Below are positions 17,455 to 25,843 of a stretch of DNA of 64,000 bases, piece after piece. Each line of letters starts with the position of its first letter. Positions within the stretch are counted from its first letter, which is position 1. The notes below the pieces were generated by a model. It saw only the letters and a list, made by a program, of their open reading frames with translations, made no database searches and had not been told where the DNA came from. A program made the translations under genes and the position numbers. The DNA lies in assembly GCF_000153305.1 (NCBI RefSeq), contig NZ_CH724108.1, positions 120,764 through 184,763 on the forward strand, written 5' to 3'. Source of the DNA: Oceanicola granulosus HTCC2516. Lineage in GTDB: Bacteria > Pseudomonadota > Alphaproteobacteria > Rhodobacterales > Rhodobacteraceae.

Positions 17455-19539
17455 TTATTGGCCGTCGCCGGCGAGCCGAACGCGGGTGTTGCCGTAGTCG
17501 AGGGTCTCGGCGACGTAGCCGGGCGGGACCAGCGTCGTGGAGTTGTGCTGGATCAGGATCGCCGGGCCGGGCACGATATCGCCGCAATAGAGCTTCATGC
17601 GGTCGTAGCGCGGGGTCTCCAGAGTCTGCCCGTTGTCGAAGGTGGTGGTGCGCACGAACATCAGCGCCCGGTCGATGCTGGAGCCGTCGGTCTTTTGCAC
17701 CCGGGGGATCTCGATCTTCCTTGAGCTGGCCGAGCCGATGGCGCGCAGGGTGATGAGCTCCACCTCGGCGTCGCGGTAGCTGTAGCCGTAGTCCATCTGG
17801 TGCTGATCGTGGAAGGAGTCGGTGATCGACTTCACGTTGTCGGCCGTCACCGGACCGTCGGGCATGGTGGCGCGCAGCTCGAAGCCCTGGCCGTGGTAGC
17901 GGCATTCGGCCACCACCTCGATGCACTGGTCGGCGGCGGCGATGCCGTCGGCGGCCAACTCGTCGGCGACGCATCCCTTCAGCGTCTCGACCGCCGCGTT
18001 GATGCGGGCGTGCTCGGCCTCTCCGGAGGCGTTGAGTTCGATCACGACGGCCTCGGTGTGCTCGTATTGCAGGTCGGTCTTGAGCAGGCCCACGGCGGCG
18101 GTGATGCCGGGCGCGACCGGCACCAGCACGTCCTTGGCCGAAACCGCCTCGGCCAGCGCGACGCCGTGCAGCGGACCGGCGCCGCCGAACGGCATGATCG
18201 AGAATTGCCGGGGATCGACGCCGCGCGCGACGGAGTTCGAGCGGATCGCGAGCGCCATGTTGTTGTTGATGATCTTGATGATGCCGAGCGCGGCGTCGGT
18301 GACCGACAGGCCCAGCGGCTTGGCGATTTTCTCCTCGACTGCCTTCCGCGCCAGTTCGGCATCGAGCTCGAGATCGCCGCCGAGGGCCATGTCGGGATCG
18401 AGCCGGCCCAGCACGATCTGCGCATCGGTTACGGTCGGCTCGGTGCCGCCGCGCCCGTAGCAGGCCGGCCCCGGCTCGGAACCGGCGGAGCGCGGTCCGA
18501 CGTTGAAGCCGCCGGCCTCGTCGATGTAGGCGATCGACCCGCCGCCGGCGCCGATGGTGACGAGGTCGATCATCGGCGTCAGGACAGGATGGCCCGAGAC
18601 GTAGGTGTCTCGGGGGTTCATGATCTTGATCTGGTTGTCGGGAATGGTGCTGATGTCGGCCGAGGTGCCGCCGATATCGACGGTGATGACGTTGCCGGTG
18701 CCGGCCATCTCGCCCTCGGCCGCGCCGCCGATGACGCCGCCGGCGGGGCCGGACATCAGGATCCGCACCGGCCGCTTGGCGCAGGCGTCCACGGTCGAGA
18801 CGCCGCCGTTGGACTGGATGATCCGCAGCTTCGAGCCGACACCGGCGTCGCGCAGGCGGGCCTCGAGGTCGCGCAGGTAGAAGGCCGTCTTGGGGCCCAC
18901 ATAGGAGTTCATCGCCGCCGTCGAGAAGCGCTCGTACTCGCGCATCACGTTGGCGACCTCGGAGGAAAGCGTGACGTAGGCGCCGGGCATCTCCTCGAGC
19001 ACGATCTCGCGGGCGCGACGCTCGTGGGCGTCGTTGAGGAAGGCAAACATGAAGCCGATGACGACCGAGTCGATGCCGCGCTTCCTGAACAGGGCGCAGG
19101 CGTCGCGTACGGCCTGCTCGTCGAGGGCCGTCTCGATTTCGCCGGTCGGGGGCACGATGCGCTCGGTCACGGCGATCCGGTTGCGCCGCTTGACCAGCGG
19201 CTGGCTCTGCCAGGGGACATCGAAGTGCAGCGAGAAATTGTGCGGGCGCTTGTGGCGGCCGATGTGGAGGATGTCGCGGAAGCCCTTCGACGTGATCATC
19301 CCGCATTCCGAGCCGTTGTGCTCGATTGTGATGTTGGTCGCCGTGGTGGTGCCGTGCACGATGGTCTCCACCTCGGACGTCCCGATCCCGGCCATCTCGC
19401 AGATCCGGCGGACCCCCTCGACGACACCGATCGACTGGTTCTTCAGCGTCGTCGGAACCTTGTGGTAGAAGACCCCCGCGCCCGTCTCGAGCACGAGGTC
19501 CGTGTTCGTCCCGCCGACGTCCACTCCGATTCTCGCCAT
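17455..19539 (-). CDS. hyuA: Hydantoinase A / N-methylhydantoinase ATP-binding subunit
   Basis: A 694-residue HyuA-family protein with the actin/ASKHA-like ATP site: MARIGVDVGGTNTDLVLE at the N-terminus, VHGTTTATNITIEHNG, and the second phosphate motif VITVDIGGTSADIS near residue 290, followed by IGAGGGSIAYID. The start has AGGAGGGAACAGG directly upstream. HyuA activates the cyclic amide carbonyl by phosphorylation and HyuB completes ring opening. Members act on hydantoins, 5-oxoproline or acetone; the N-carbamoylsarcosine-amidase-like neighbour and the sarcosine operon favour N-methylhydantoin here. Confidence 0.93.
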   Translation of the reverse strand: MARIGVDVGGTNTDLVLETGAGVFYHKVPTTLKNQSIGVVEGVRRICEMAGIGTSEVETIVHGTTTATNITIEHNGSECGMITSKGFRDILHIGRHKRPHNFSLHFDVPWQSQPLVKRRNRIAVTERIVPPTGEIETALDEQAVRDACALFRKRGIDSVVIGFMFAFLNDAHERRAREIVLEEMPGAYVTLSSEVANVMREYERFSTAAMNSYVGPKTAFYLRDLEARLRDAGVGSKLRIIQSNGGVSTVDACAKRPVRILMSGPAGGVIGGAAEGEMAGTGNVITVDIGGTSADISTIPDNQIKIMNPRDTYVSGHPVLTPMIDLVTIGAGGGSIAYIDEAGGFNVGPRSAGSEPGPACYGRGGTEPTVTDAQIVLGRLDPDMALGGDLELDAELARKAVEEKIAKPLGLSVTDAALGIIKIINNNMALAIRSNSVARGVDPRQFSIMPFGGAGPLHGVALAEAVSAKDVLVPVAPGITAAVGLLKTDLQYEHTEAVVIELNASGEAEHARINAAVETLKGCVADELAADGIAAADQCIEVVAECRYHGQGFELRATMPDGPVTADNVKSITDSFHDQHQMDYGYSYRDAEVELITLRAIGSASSRKIEIPRVQKTDGSSIDRALMFVRTTTFDNGQTLETPRYDRMKLYCGDIVPGPAILIQHNSTTLVPPGYVAETLDYGNTRVRLAGDGQ

Positions 19540-19615
19540 CCTGTTCCCTCCTGGTTGTTCGTGACGTTCTCGTCTGTCTTGGACCGGTGCGGCCGTGCGC
19601 CCGGCCGGAATGGAA

Positions 19616-19638
19616 AGGCGCCGCACGGTGCGGCGCCT
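19616..19638 (-). terminator. Intercistronic hairpin between the amidase and hyuA
   Basis: On the minus strand AGGCGCCGCA, CCG, TGCGGCGCCT followed by TTCC. It lies 8 bp after the amidase stop and 77 bp before the hyuA start. Either partial termination or an mRNA-stabilising element. Confidence 0.5.
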
Positions 19639-19646
19639 GTCGCTGG

Positions 19647-20369
19647 TTATTCCGCCGCCGCCGCGACCCCGGCGAGGCCATCGATGTAGGCGACGCATTC
19701 GTCGGTGGATTTCACGTCTCCGAACTTGGCGTCGATGTCGAAGAGGTTCCACGCGACGGCGCCCGGCACGCGGTCGCCGATCGCCTCGCGGACCGCGATC
19801 GGGCGGAAGCCGTCGGCGATGCCGTCGCAGATCGTCTGGCGCACGCAGGCGCAGGCGGTGACGCCGGTCACGAGGATCGTGTCGACGTCGTTGGCGCGCA
19901 GGATGCCGGCGAGTTCGGTGCCGTGGAACGACGAGGCGCGCTTCTTCAGCAGGGTGTATTCGCCCTCGACGGGGGCGATGCGGCTGTCGATGGCCCAGAG
20001 ATCCTTGTCGGCGAGGTCGACGACGTCGACGGGGATCTTGTTGTGCCAGAGGCCCATGTCGGTGAACGGCGCGTCGCGGTCGGTGATCTCGTAGGCGGTG
20101 GTGACGTGCACCACGGGCAGGTTCTGCGCGCGGAACGCCTTGAGCAGCCGCTGCATCGACGGGATGATCTCGTTGTCCATCTTCTCCTGGTCGCAGGTGA
20201 AGGGGTTGCCCGGCCGCGTCCAGGCGTTCGCGAGGTCGACGCTGACCAGCGCGGGACGCTTGCCGAAGCCCACGCGGCGCTGGAAGCCGCGCTCCTGGTA
20301 CAGCTTGCTCGATGCGTCGAACGCGGCCTGAAGCATTTTGTCCAGTTCTTTGTTGTCCATCTCCGCCAT
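19647..20369 (-). CDS. Isochorismatase-family amidohydrolase, probable N-carbamoylsarcosine amidase
   Basis: A 240-residue cysteine hydrolase of the isochorismatase superfamily. The catalytic triad is visible: Asp45 (LVSVDLANAW), Lys142/143 (LLKKRASSFHGTEL) and Cys175 (TGVTACACVRQTICDG), including the cis-peptide-bearing VTA segment. The N-terminal extension of about 35 residues and the DLANAWTRPG block recall N-carbamoylsarcosine amidohydrolase, which yields sarcosine, CO2 and ammonia. The position upstream of hyuA-hyuB, and the sarcosine oxidase operon nearby, support that substrate. The ATG has GGAGGA upstream. First gene of its operon, divergent from a LysR regulator. Confidence 0.85.
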   Translation of the reverse strand: MAEMDNKELDKMLQAAFDASSKLYQERGFQRRVGFGKRPALVSVDLANAWTRPGNPFTCDQEKMDNEIIPSMQRLLKAFRAQNLPVVHVTTAYEITDRDAPFTDMGLWHNKIPVDVVDLADKDLWAIDSRIAPVEGEYTLLKKRASSFHGTELAGILRANDVDTILVTGVTACACVRQTICDGIADGFRPIAVREAIGDRVPGAVAWNLFDIDAKFGDVKSTDECVAYIDGLAGVAAAAE

Positions 20370-20507
20370 GGGTCCTCCAAGAGTTCGGTAAGGCTTGCTT
20401 TATTGATCATCGGGGCGCCGGGGTGGTGTCTCGTGCCGATGTCCCTGCCCGGTGGAACAGAGGATCAAGCAGGATGGCGGTGAAGAGAATTGACGATCAG
20501 GCCTTTA

Positions 20508-20528
20508 TTGATGCATTGAACGCATCGA
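20508..20528. promoter_or_regulatory. LysR-type operator dyad between amidase and lysR
   Basis: TTGATGC-N7-GCATCGA, an imperfect dyad containing a T-N11-A type core, lies 24 bp upstream of the LysR GTG and about 139 bp upstream of the divergent amidase start. A partial copy of the same context (TTTATTGAT) occurs near 20398. The position fits autoregulation plus control of the amidase-hyuAB operon. Confidence 0.45.
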
Positions 20529-20552
20529 CCAATCCCGGAGGCTAGAGACACC

Positions 20553-21449
20553 GTGCGCCCGCTGCCCGAGCTGTCGCTGTTGCAGTCATTCGTGACCGTC
20601 GCGCAGGAGCTGAACTTCCGTCGCAGCGCAGAGCGGCTGGCGCTCGACCAGTCGGCGCTGAGCCGCCGGATCCAGAAGCTTGAGTCGGTGCTGGGCTACC
20701 GCTTGCTCGAGCGCACCACCCGGGAGGTGATGCTGACCCCGGCGGGCCGGCTCTTCTATCGGCGGGCCGGCGAGATCCTCGCCAGCACGGCCCAGTCCGT
20801 CAGTGAGGCGCGCAGCGTCGCCGAAGGCCGCACCGGGCGGGTGCGCGTTGCTTACATGGCCTTCGCGGCGACCGAACTGATGCCCCGCACCGTCTCCCGC
20901 TTTGGCGCGCGCCACCCCGACATCGCGCTCGAGCTGCAATACATGCGCACTCAGGGCCAGAAGCTGGCCTTGGCCAACGACGAGATCGACGTAGGCTTCA
21001 TGATCGGCCCCTACGACAACAGCGAGTGCCGCACCGAATTGCTGGCGAGCGACCTGCTCTACGCGGTGATGCCGCGCGGCCACCCGCTTCTGCGCCAGCA
21101 CCAGCTGCACCCGGTCGACCTCGCCGGGCAACCCCTGATCCTCGGCGACATGGCCCAGTGGGGCGAGTTCCGCTACCGGCTGGAGGACCTGTTCAGTCAG
21201 GTCGGGATGCCGCTGCAGCCGAGGCTGGAGGCGTCCAACACCCTGGCGCTGATCGGTCTCGTCGCGGCGGGGCTGGGAGTCACGATCTACCCCGAAAGCC
21301 TTATCGGCTTCCTCGGCCGCAACGTGGAGACCCGCCCCATCGTCCATCCCGACTTCCGCAGCCGAACGATACTCGCTTGGAAGCGCAGCAACCGCTCTCG
21401 CGCCGTTCTGGATTTCATCGCCATTGCAATGCAGAGGGGACTTGGATGA
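20553..21449 (+). CDS. LysR-family transcriptional regulator
   Basis: A 298-residue LysR protein: N-terminal winged helix (ELSLLQSFVTVAQELNFRRSAERLALDQSALSRRIQKLESVLGYRLLERTTR, residues 6-57) and a periplasmic-binding-protein-like effector domain from about residue 92 (GRVRVAYMAFAATELMPRTV). GTG start with GGAGG 12 bp upstream. Divergent from the amidase-hyuA-hyuB-permease operon, which it probably controls in response to a hydantoin, carbamoyl amino acid or similar pathway compound. The effector is not readable from the sequence. Confidence 0.9.
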   Translation: MRPLPELSLLQSFVTVAQELNFRRSAERLALDQSALSRRIQKLESVLGYRLLERTTREVMLTPAGRLFYRRAGEILASTAQSVSEARSVAEGRTGRVRVAYMAFAATELMPRTVSRFGARHPDIALELQYMRTQGQKLALANDEIDVGFMIGPYDNSECRTELLASDLLYAVMPRGHPLLRQHQLHPVDLAGQPLILGDMAQWGEFRYRLEDLFSQVGMPLQPRLEASNTLALIGLVAAGLGVTIYPESLIGFLGRNVETRPIVHPDFRSRTILAWKRSNRSRAVLDFIAIAMQRGLG

Positions 21450-21547
21450 TCGCGCAGCGCACCGGCTAGCGTTGCCTCGCGCAAGTTCCGCACTCTGGCG
21501 GCGCTCGACGATTGCTGCCGGGAGACGTTTGCCTGATCGTGCCCCGC

Positions 21548-22426
21548 CTACCCGAAGCTGCGCCGGTAGCTGCCGGGAGACTGACCGCGGTGGCGGCGGA
21601 AGTGGCGGCAGAAGTGCGGTGCGTCCGCATAGCCGAGGTCCATGGCGATCTGCGAGATCGCGTCGTTCGTCCCGAGCAGCCGGGTGCAGGCCCTGTGGAT
21701 GCGCCGCTGCTGGAAATACGCCTGCCGCGTCAGCCCGATCGACTCGCGAAACAGCTCCGACAGGTGATCCGCCGACAGCCCCTGCTGCGGATCGTTGCTC
21801 AGCGGCGCCCCCGTCGCGGCCAGCTCGTCGAGCCACGCGATCTCTCGGCGCACCGCCGCCCGCAGCTGGCCCTGCGCGATGTCCGGGTCCTCCAGCCGCC
21901 ACGCCCGCGCCGCGAGCGCCCCGACCTTCAGCAGCCCCGAGCGCAGGATCAGCGGCGACGGATCGACCCAGGCACTCTCCACCACCAGCGAGCGGATCTC
22001 GGCCTCGAGCGCGGCCCGCCGGCGCACCTGGACCTGCCGGCGGCGCGGCAGCCGACGGCGCGTCGTCTCGGTGTCGAGAAACAGCGGCACGAGGCCGGGC
22101 TCCTCCCACAGCGCGGGCAGATCCTCGGCCAGCCGCTCGACCATGTAGTAGAGGTTGAGGATCGACAGCCCCTCCCCCGCCTCGATCGCATGCGTCTCGT
22201 GCGGCGGGATCAGGTAGAGCGAGCCCGGGCGCAGCTCGTGCGCCCCGTCCACCGCAAGATGCCGCCCCGCCCCGGCGACGACGAGGCCCATCTCGTGAAA
22301 GCTGTGATCGTGCGCAGCGACGTCGTCCAGGTCCTCGAGCACCTGTGCCCGCACCGGCCGGCGCATCGAGAGCCTGACTTCCGCCTGGCTTACCCGGAAC
22401 GTCGCCGCCGGCAGCTCAGCCGGCAC
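21548..22426 (-). CDS. AraC-family regulator with N-terminal cupin domain
   Basis: About 292 residues. An N-terminal cupin arm-binding domain (HDHSFHEMGLVVAGAGRHLAVDG, LRPGSLYLIPPHETHAI, about 38-90) and a C-terminal AraC DNA-binding domain (about 195-290; GLSADHLSELFRESIGLTRQAYFQQRRIHRACTRLL, AISQIAMDLGYADAPHFCRHFRRHRGQSPGSYR). I prefer the GTG at 22426, which overlaps the phyH stop in a GTG...TGA arrangement with GGAG upstream; a GTG at 22456 gives ten more residues. It is translationally coupled to phyH. Probably senses a sugar or glycoside and regulates phyH and/or the divergent rhamnosidase and importer genes. Confidence 0.8.
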   Translation of the reverse strand: MPAELPAATFRVSQAEVRLSMRRPVRAQVLEDLDDVAAHDHSFHEMGLVVAGAGRHLAVDGAHELRPGSLYLIPPHETHAIEAGEGLSILNLYYMVERLAEDLPALWEEPGLVPLFLDTETTRRRLPRRRQVQVRRRAALEAEIRSLVVESAWVDPSPLILRSGLLKVGALAARAWRLEDPDIAQGQLRAAVRREIAWLDELAATGAPLSNDPQQGLSADHLSELFRESIGLTRQAYFQQRRIHRACTRLLGTNDAISQIAMDLGYADAPHFCRHFRRHRGQSPGSYRRSFG

Positions 22427-23198
22427 GCGGGAACAGATCTCCAGCCAGCGGCGCACCCGTCGTCAGGTCGAGCGTGTCGGTCAGCACGTGGTTGGCGCCG
22501 GTATAGATCGTGCCATCGGGCATGTAGATGATCGCGTAAGCCTTGCGCGGCCGTTCGCTCCGGTTCGGCCCCGCGCAATGCCAGACCAGCCCGTCGTGAA
22601 ACGTGCACGACCCCGCCTTGAGCGGACAGGCGACCGGATCGACCTGCCGCAGGTGCGGCGCGTTGGCGAAGATGTCGGCGGGATCGTCGAGCGCCACCGG
22701 ATCGAGCGGCCCGAGCGCGTGGGTGCCCGGCAGGAAGCTCATGCACCCGTTCTCTTCCGTCGCATCCTCGAGCGCGATCCAGATCGTCGTGGCGCGCCAG
22801 TGGTCGCGGTGCGGCCAGTACACGGCGTCGTGGTGCCACGGCGTCCGGTTGTCGGCGAAGCCCGGCTGCTTGAACAGCGCCTGGTCGTGCCAGATCCGCA
22901 TCGGCCCGCCCGTCAGCTCGGCGGCGACCTGACCGAAACGCTCCCACAGCGTGTGCGCCTTCACGTCCGGGTGGCGCGACCAGATGTTGACCTTCTGCGT
23001 GAAGATCTTGTCGTAGGTCGACAGCTCCCCGTCCGGAACGCGCACGCTCTCGGCCTCCACCGCCGCCTCGACCGCCGCTTTCAGATCGGCCAGCCGGTCG
23101 GCGGGAACGATGTCCTCGATGACGGTGAACCCGTTGCGGCGGTAGGCGTCGATCTGGGTCTGATCGAGATGGCGTTCGGTCGGGGCAATCGCGTCCAT
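22416..23198 (-). CDS. PhyH-family Fe(II)/2-oxoglutarate dioxygenase
   Basis: A 260-residue phytanoyl-CoA dioxygenase-family oxygenase. The iron facial triad is visible: His122 and Asp124 (PWHHDAVYW) and His207 (FHDGLVWHCAGPN), with Arg216/218 (RSERPRKAYAIIYM) available for 2-oxoglutarate. The FLPGTHALGP loop is typical. ATG at 23198 is preceded by AAGGA at long spacing. Members hydroxylate diverse small molecules in the cytoplasm. Co-translation with an AraC regulator and the divergent rhamnosidase/importer suggests action on an aglycone or sugar-derived compound, but the substrate is unknown. Confidence 0.8.
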   Translation of the reverse strand: MDAIAPTERHLDQTQIDAYRRNGFTVIEDIVPADRLADLKAAVEAAVEAESVRVPDGELSTYDKIFTQKVNIWSRHPDVKAHTLWERFGQVAAELTGGPMRIWHDQALFKQPGFADNRTPWHHDAVYWPHRDHWRATTIWIALEDATEENGCMSFLPGTHALGPLDPVALDDPADIFANAPHLRQVDPVACPLKAGSCTFHDGLVWHCAGPNRSERPRKAYAIIYMPDGTIYTGANHVLTDTLDLTTGAPLAGDLFPRAG

Positions 23199-23333
23199 GA
23201 TGACATCGTCCTTCTGCTGGGTTTCGGAACCCCTAGCCGAAATTCGCCCGTCTGTCTTGATGGTCGGCCCTCTCGAATTGAACGAAACCGGGATTGCGGC
23301 ACAAATGGAAGCGATCACCTTCGATCAAGTTCC

Positions 23334-23356
23334 ATCATGCTGCACCGTAGCATGAT
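23334..23356. promoter_or_regulatory. Operator-like palindrome in the phyH / rhamnosidase divergent region
   Basis: ATCATGCT-N7-AGCATGAT is a perfect 8-bp inverted repeat in the 273-bp gene-free region between phyH and the rhamnosidase gene. A CATTAATG palindrome follows about 10 bp downstream. Candidate binding site for the AraC-type regulator or another sugar-responsive factor. Confidence 0.5.
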
Positions 23357-23471
23357 TGCATTCGCTCATTAATGATTGACTTGAAAACTGCGCCCCGCCA
23401 GACTTCCCGGCAATCAAGTTGCGCGGGCCACGCACGAATGCCGGCCCCGCGCCAGGGGGGAAAAGTACCAC

Positions 23472-25814
23472 ATGGATCAGGCTGTCGACCCACGCGACGC
23501 GCACGCGCCGCTCACCCGGACCTGGAACGCACGCGCCATCTCTCCCGCCGACGACCCCGGCCACAACGGCCGCGCGCACCGCGTCGTGCGCGAGTTCACC
23601 CTCGACGAGGTGACGGGCCGCGAGCAGCTCCACGTCACCGCGCTGGGCATCTACACGATCTTCCTCAACGGCCACCGCCTCGGCCCCGACCTGCTCGCGC
23701 CGGGCTGGACCAATTACGACGCGCGCCTCGCCTACCAGACCTACGACCTCGACGCCGCCCTCGCGCCGGGCAGCAACCGGCTCGAGATCTGGCTCGGCGA
23801 CGGCTGGTATCGCGGGCAGCTCATGTGGCCGCAGAGCATGCTCCACGACACCTACGGCACCCGCGTCGCCGCCCTCGCGGAGCTCACCCTCGACGGCGAC
23901 ACCCTCCTCGCCACCGGCCCCGACTGGACCAGCGGCCCCACGCCGGTGCTGCGCAACGGCATCTACTACGGCGAGACCTTCGACGCCCGCGAGGTCGACG
24001 TTCCCGCCGAGGCTGGCGTCGAGGTGGTCGCGCTCGATACCGCCATCCTCGTCGCGCAGGAATGCCCGCCGGTGCAGGAACTTGCGCCGCTCTCGCCGGT
24101 GCGCAGCTGGGGCGAGGCCCGTGCCACCAGCTACGATTTCGGGCAGAACATCGGCGGCTACGTCGCCTTCACCGTCACCGGCGACCCCGGCGCGCGGCTC
24201 GTCATCGAACACGCCGAGGTGTGCGGGCAGGACGGCGAGATCGACAATTCAAACTACCGCTCCGCGCCCGCCCGCATCGAGTACACGCTCGCCGGGAACG
24301 GCCCCGAATCCTACCGCCCCCACTTCACCTTCATGGGCTTCCGCTACGCCCGCGTCACCATCGAGGGCGACGCCACGCTCGAGCGCATCGAGGCGGTGCC
24401 GATCTCGTCGGTCACCCACCCCAAGGGCGCCTTCACCTGCGGCGTTCCGGCAATCGACCGGCTGGTGCTCAACACCCTCTGGTCGCAGCGCGGCAACTTC
24501 ATCGACGTGCCCACCGACTGCCCCCAGCGCGACGAGCGCCTCGGCTGGACCGGCGACGCCCAGGTCTTCGCCGCGACGGCCTGCTGGCTGCACGATTGCC
24601 AGGCGTTCTTCCGCAAGTACCTGCGCGAGCTGATCGTCGACCAGCGCCCCGATGGCGCGATCTCCAACTTCTCGCCCGATCCGACCCGCCTCCACCCCGA
24701 CAGCTTCGGCATCCCGCCCGGCTCGACGGGCTGGGGCGACGTCATCACCGTCCTGCCCTGGACCCTCTGGCTCCACTACGGCGACAAGGCCGCCCTTGCC
24801 GAGGCGTTCCCGGCGATGCAGCGCTGGATGGACTACCTCTGGAGCCTGTCGGACGGCCCGATCATCCTGCCACCCCCCGGCACCGTCGATTCCGGCGGCC
24901 GCGCCGATCCGGGCTTCACCTTCGGCGATTGGCTCCAGCCCGTCGGCGACAACCGCAAGCCTCAGCCCACCATCGGCGACGACTGCGCCGCGACGCTCTA
25001 CCACTACATCTCCGCAGACCTCGTCGCGCGCACCGCAGAGGTGCTCGGCGAGCGCGACGCGGCCACCCGCTTCCGCGCCCGCGCCGAGGAGATCAAGGCC
25101 GCCTTCGCCGAGGAGTTCATCACCCCCTCCGGCCGCATCGGCGCGTCGGACCAGACGACTTACGCCCTCGCCTTCCTGCACGGCCTCGTCCCCGAGCAAC
25201 ACGTCCCCGCCGCCACCCGCTACTTCCGCCGCGCCGTCGAGGCGACCGGCGGCAAGATCGGCACCGGCTTCATCGGCACCCCCGCGATCCTGCCCGCCCT
25301 GACCCGCATCGGCGCGCGCGACCTCGCCGCGATGCTGCTGCTCAATCGCGACGCCCCCGGCTGGCTCTACCAGGTCGACCTCGGCGCCACGACGATCTGG
25401 GAACGCTGGGACGCGATGGGGCCGAACGGCGAAATCTACGACCCCGAGATGAACAGCTACAACCACTACGCCTACGGCGCGATCTGCCAGTGGCTGTTCG
25501 AGAGCGTCGCCGGCATCGCCCCCGATCCCGACGCCCCGGCCTTCGCCCGCGTGCGCGTCGATCCGTTCGTGCTGCCCGAACTCTCCCCCGTTTCGGCGCG
25601 CCACGAGACGGCGCACGGCGAGATCGCGGTGGATTGGACCTGTGCCGATGGCCGGGTCGCCTATACGCTCACGTTGCCCGAGGGCACCGAGGGCCACCTG
25701 CCCGCCAGCCCCGACCGCTCGGAGCTGACGCTGAACGGCACCGCGGCCACCGCGCCGCTCACCCTGCCGCCGGGCAGGCACGAGATCGCGTTCCGGATCG
25801 CTCCGGCCGCGTGA
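23472..25814 (+). CDS. Family GH78 alpha-L-rhamnosidase
   Basis: A 780-residue glycoside hydrolase releasing terminal alpha-L-rhamnose. N-terminal beta domains (LGIYTIFLNGHRLGPDLLAPGWTNYDARLAYQTYD, GDGWYRGQLMWP) precede the (alpha/alpha)6 barrel. The general-acid motif DCPQRDERLGWTGD carries Glu355, and GATTIWERWD carries Glu644, the probable base. A C-terminal beta domain closes the protein. There is no signal peptide, so it is cytoplasmic and acts on imported rhamnosides, matching the CUT1 importer encoded immediately downstream. ATG follows a GGGGGG stretch. Confidence 0.92.
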   Translation: MDQAVDPRDAHAPLTRTWNARAISPADDPGHNGRAHRVVREFTLDEVTGREQLHVTALGIYTIFLNGHRLGPDLLAPGWTNYDARLAYQTYDLDAALAPGSNRLEIWLGDGWYRGQLMWPQSMLHDTYGTRVAALAELTLDGDTLLATGPDWTSGPTPVLRNGIYYGETFDAREVDVPAEAGVEVVALDTAILVAQECPPVQELAPLSPVRSWGEARATSYDFGQNIGGYVAFTVTGDPGARLVIEHAEVCGQDGEIDNSNYRSAPARIEYTLAGNGPESYRPHFTFMGFRYARVTIEGDATLERIEAVPISSVTHPKGAFTCGVPAIDRLVLNTLWSQRGNFIDVPTDCPQRDERLGWTGDAQVFAATACWLHDCQAFFRKYLRELIVDQRPDGAISNFSPDPTRLHPDSFGIPPGSTGWGDVITVLPWTLWLHYGDKAALAEAFPAMQRWMDYLWSLSDGPIILPPPGTVDSGGRADPGFTFGDWLQPVGDNRKPQPTIGDDCAATLYHYISADLVARTAEVLGERDAATRFRARAEEIKAAFAEEFITPSGRIGASDQTTYALAFLHGLVPEQHVPAATRYFRRAVEATGGKIGTGFIGTPAILPALTRIGARDLAAMLLLNRDAPGWLYQVDLGATTIWERWDAMGPNGEIYDPEMNSYNHYAYGAICQWLFESVAGIAPDPDAPAFARVRVDPFVLPELSPVSARHETAHGEIAVDWTCADGRVAYTLTLPEGTEGHLPASPDRSELTLNGTAATAPLTLPPGRHEIAFRIAPAA

Positions 25815-25843
25815 GAGTACCCTTGGAGGAGGAGAAGACCGAC

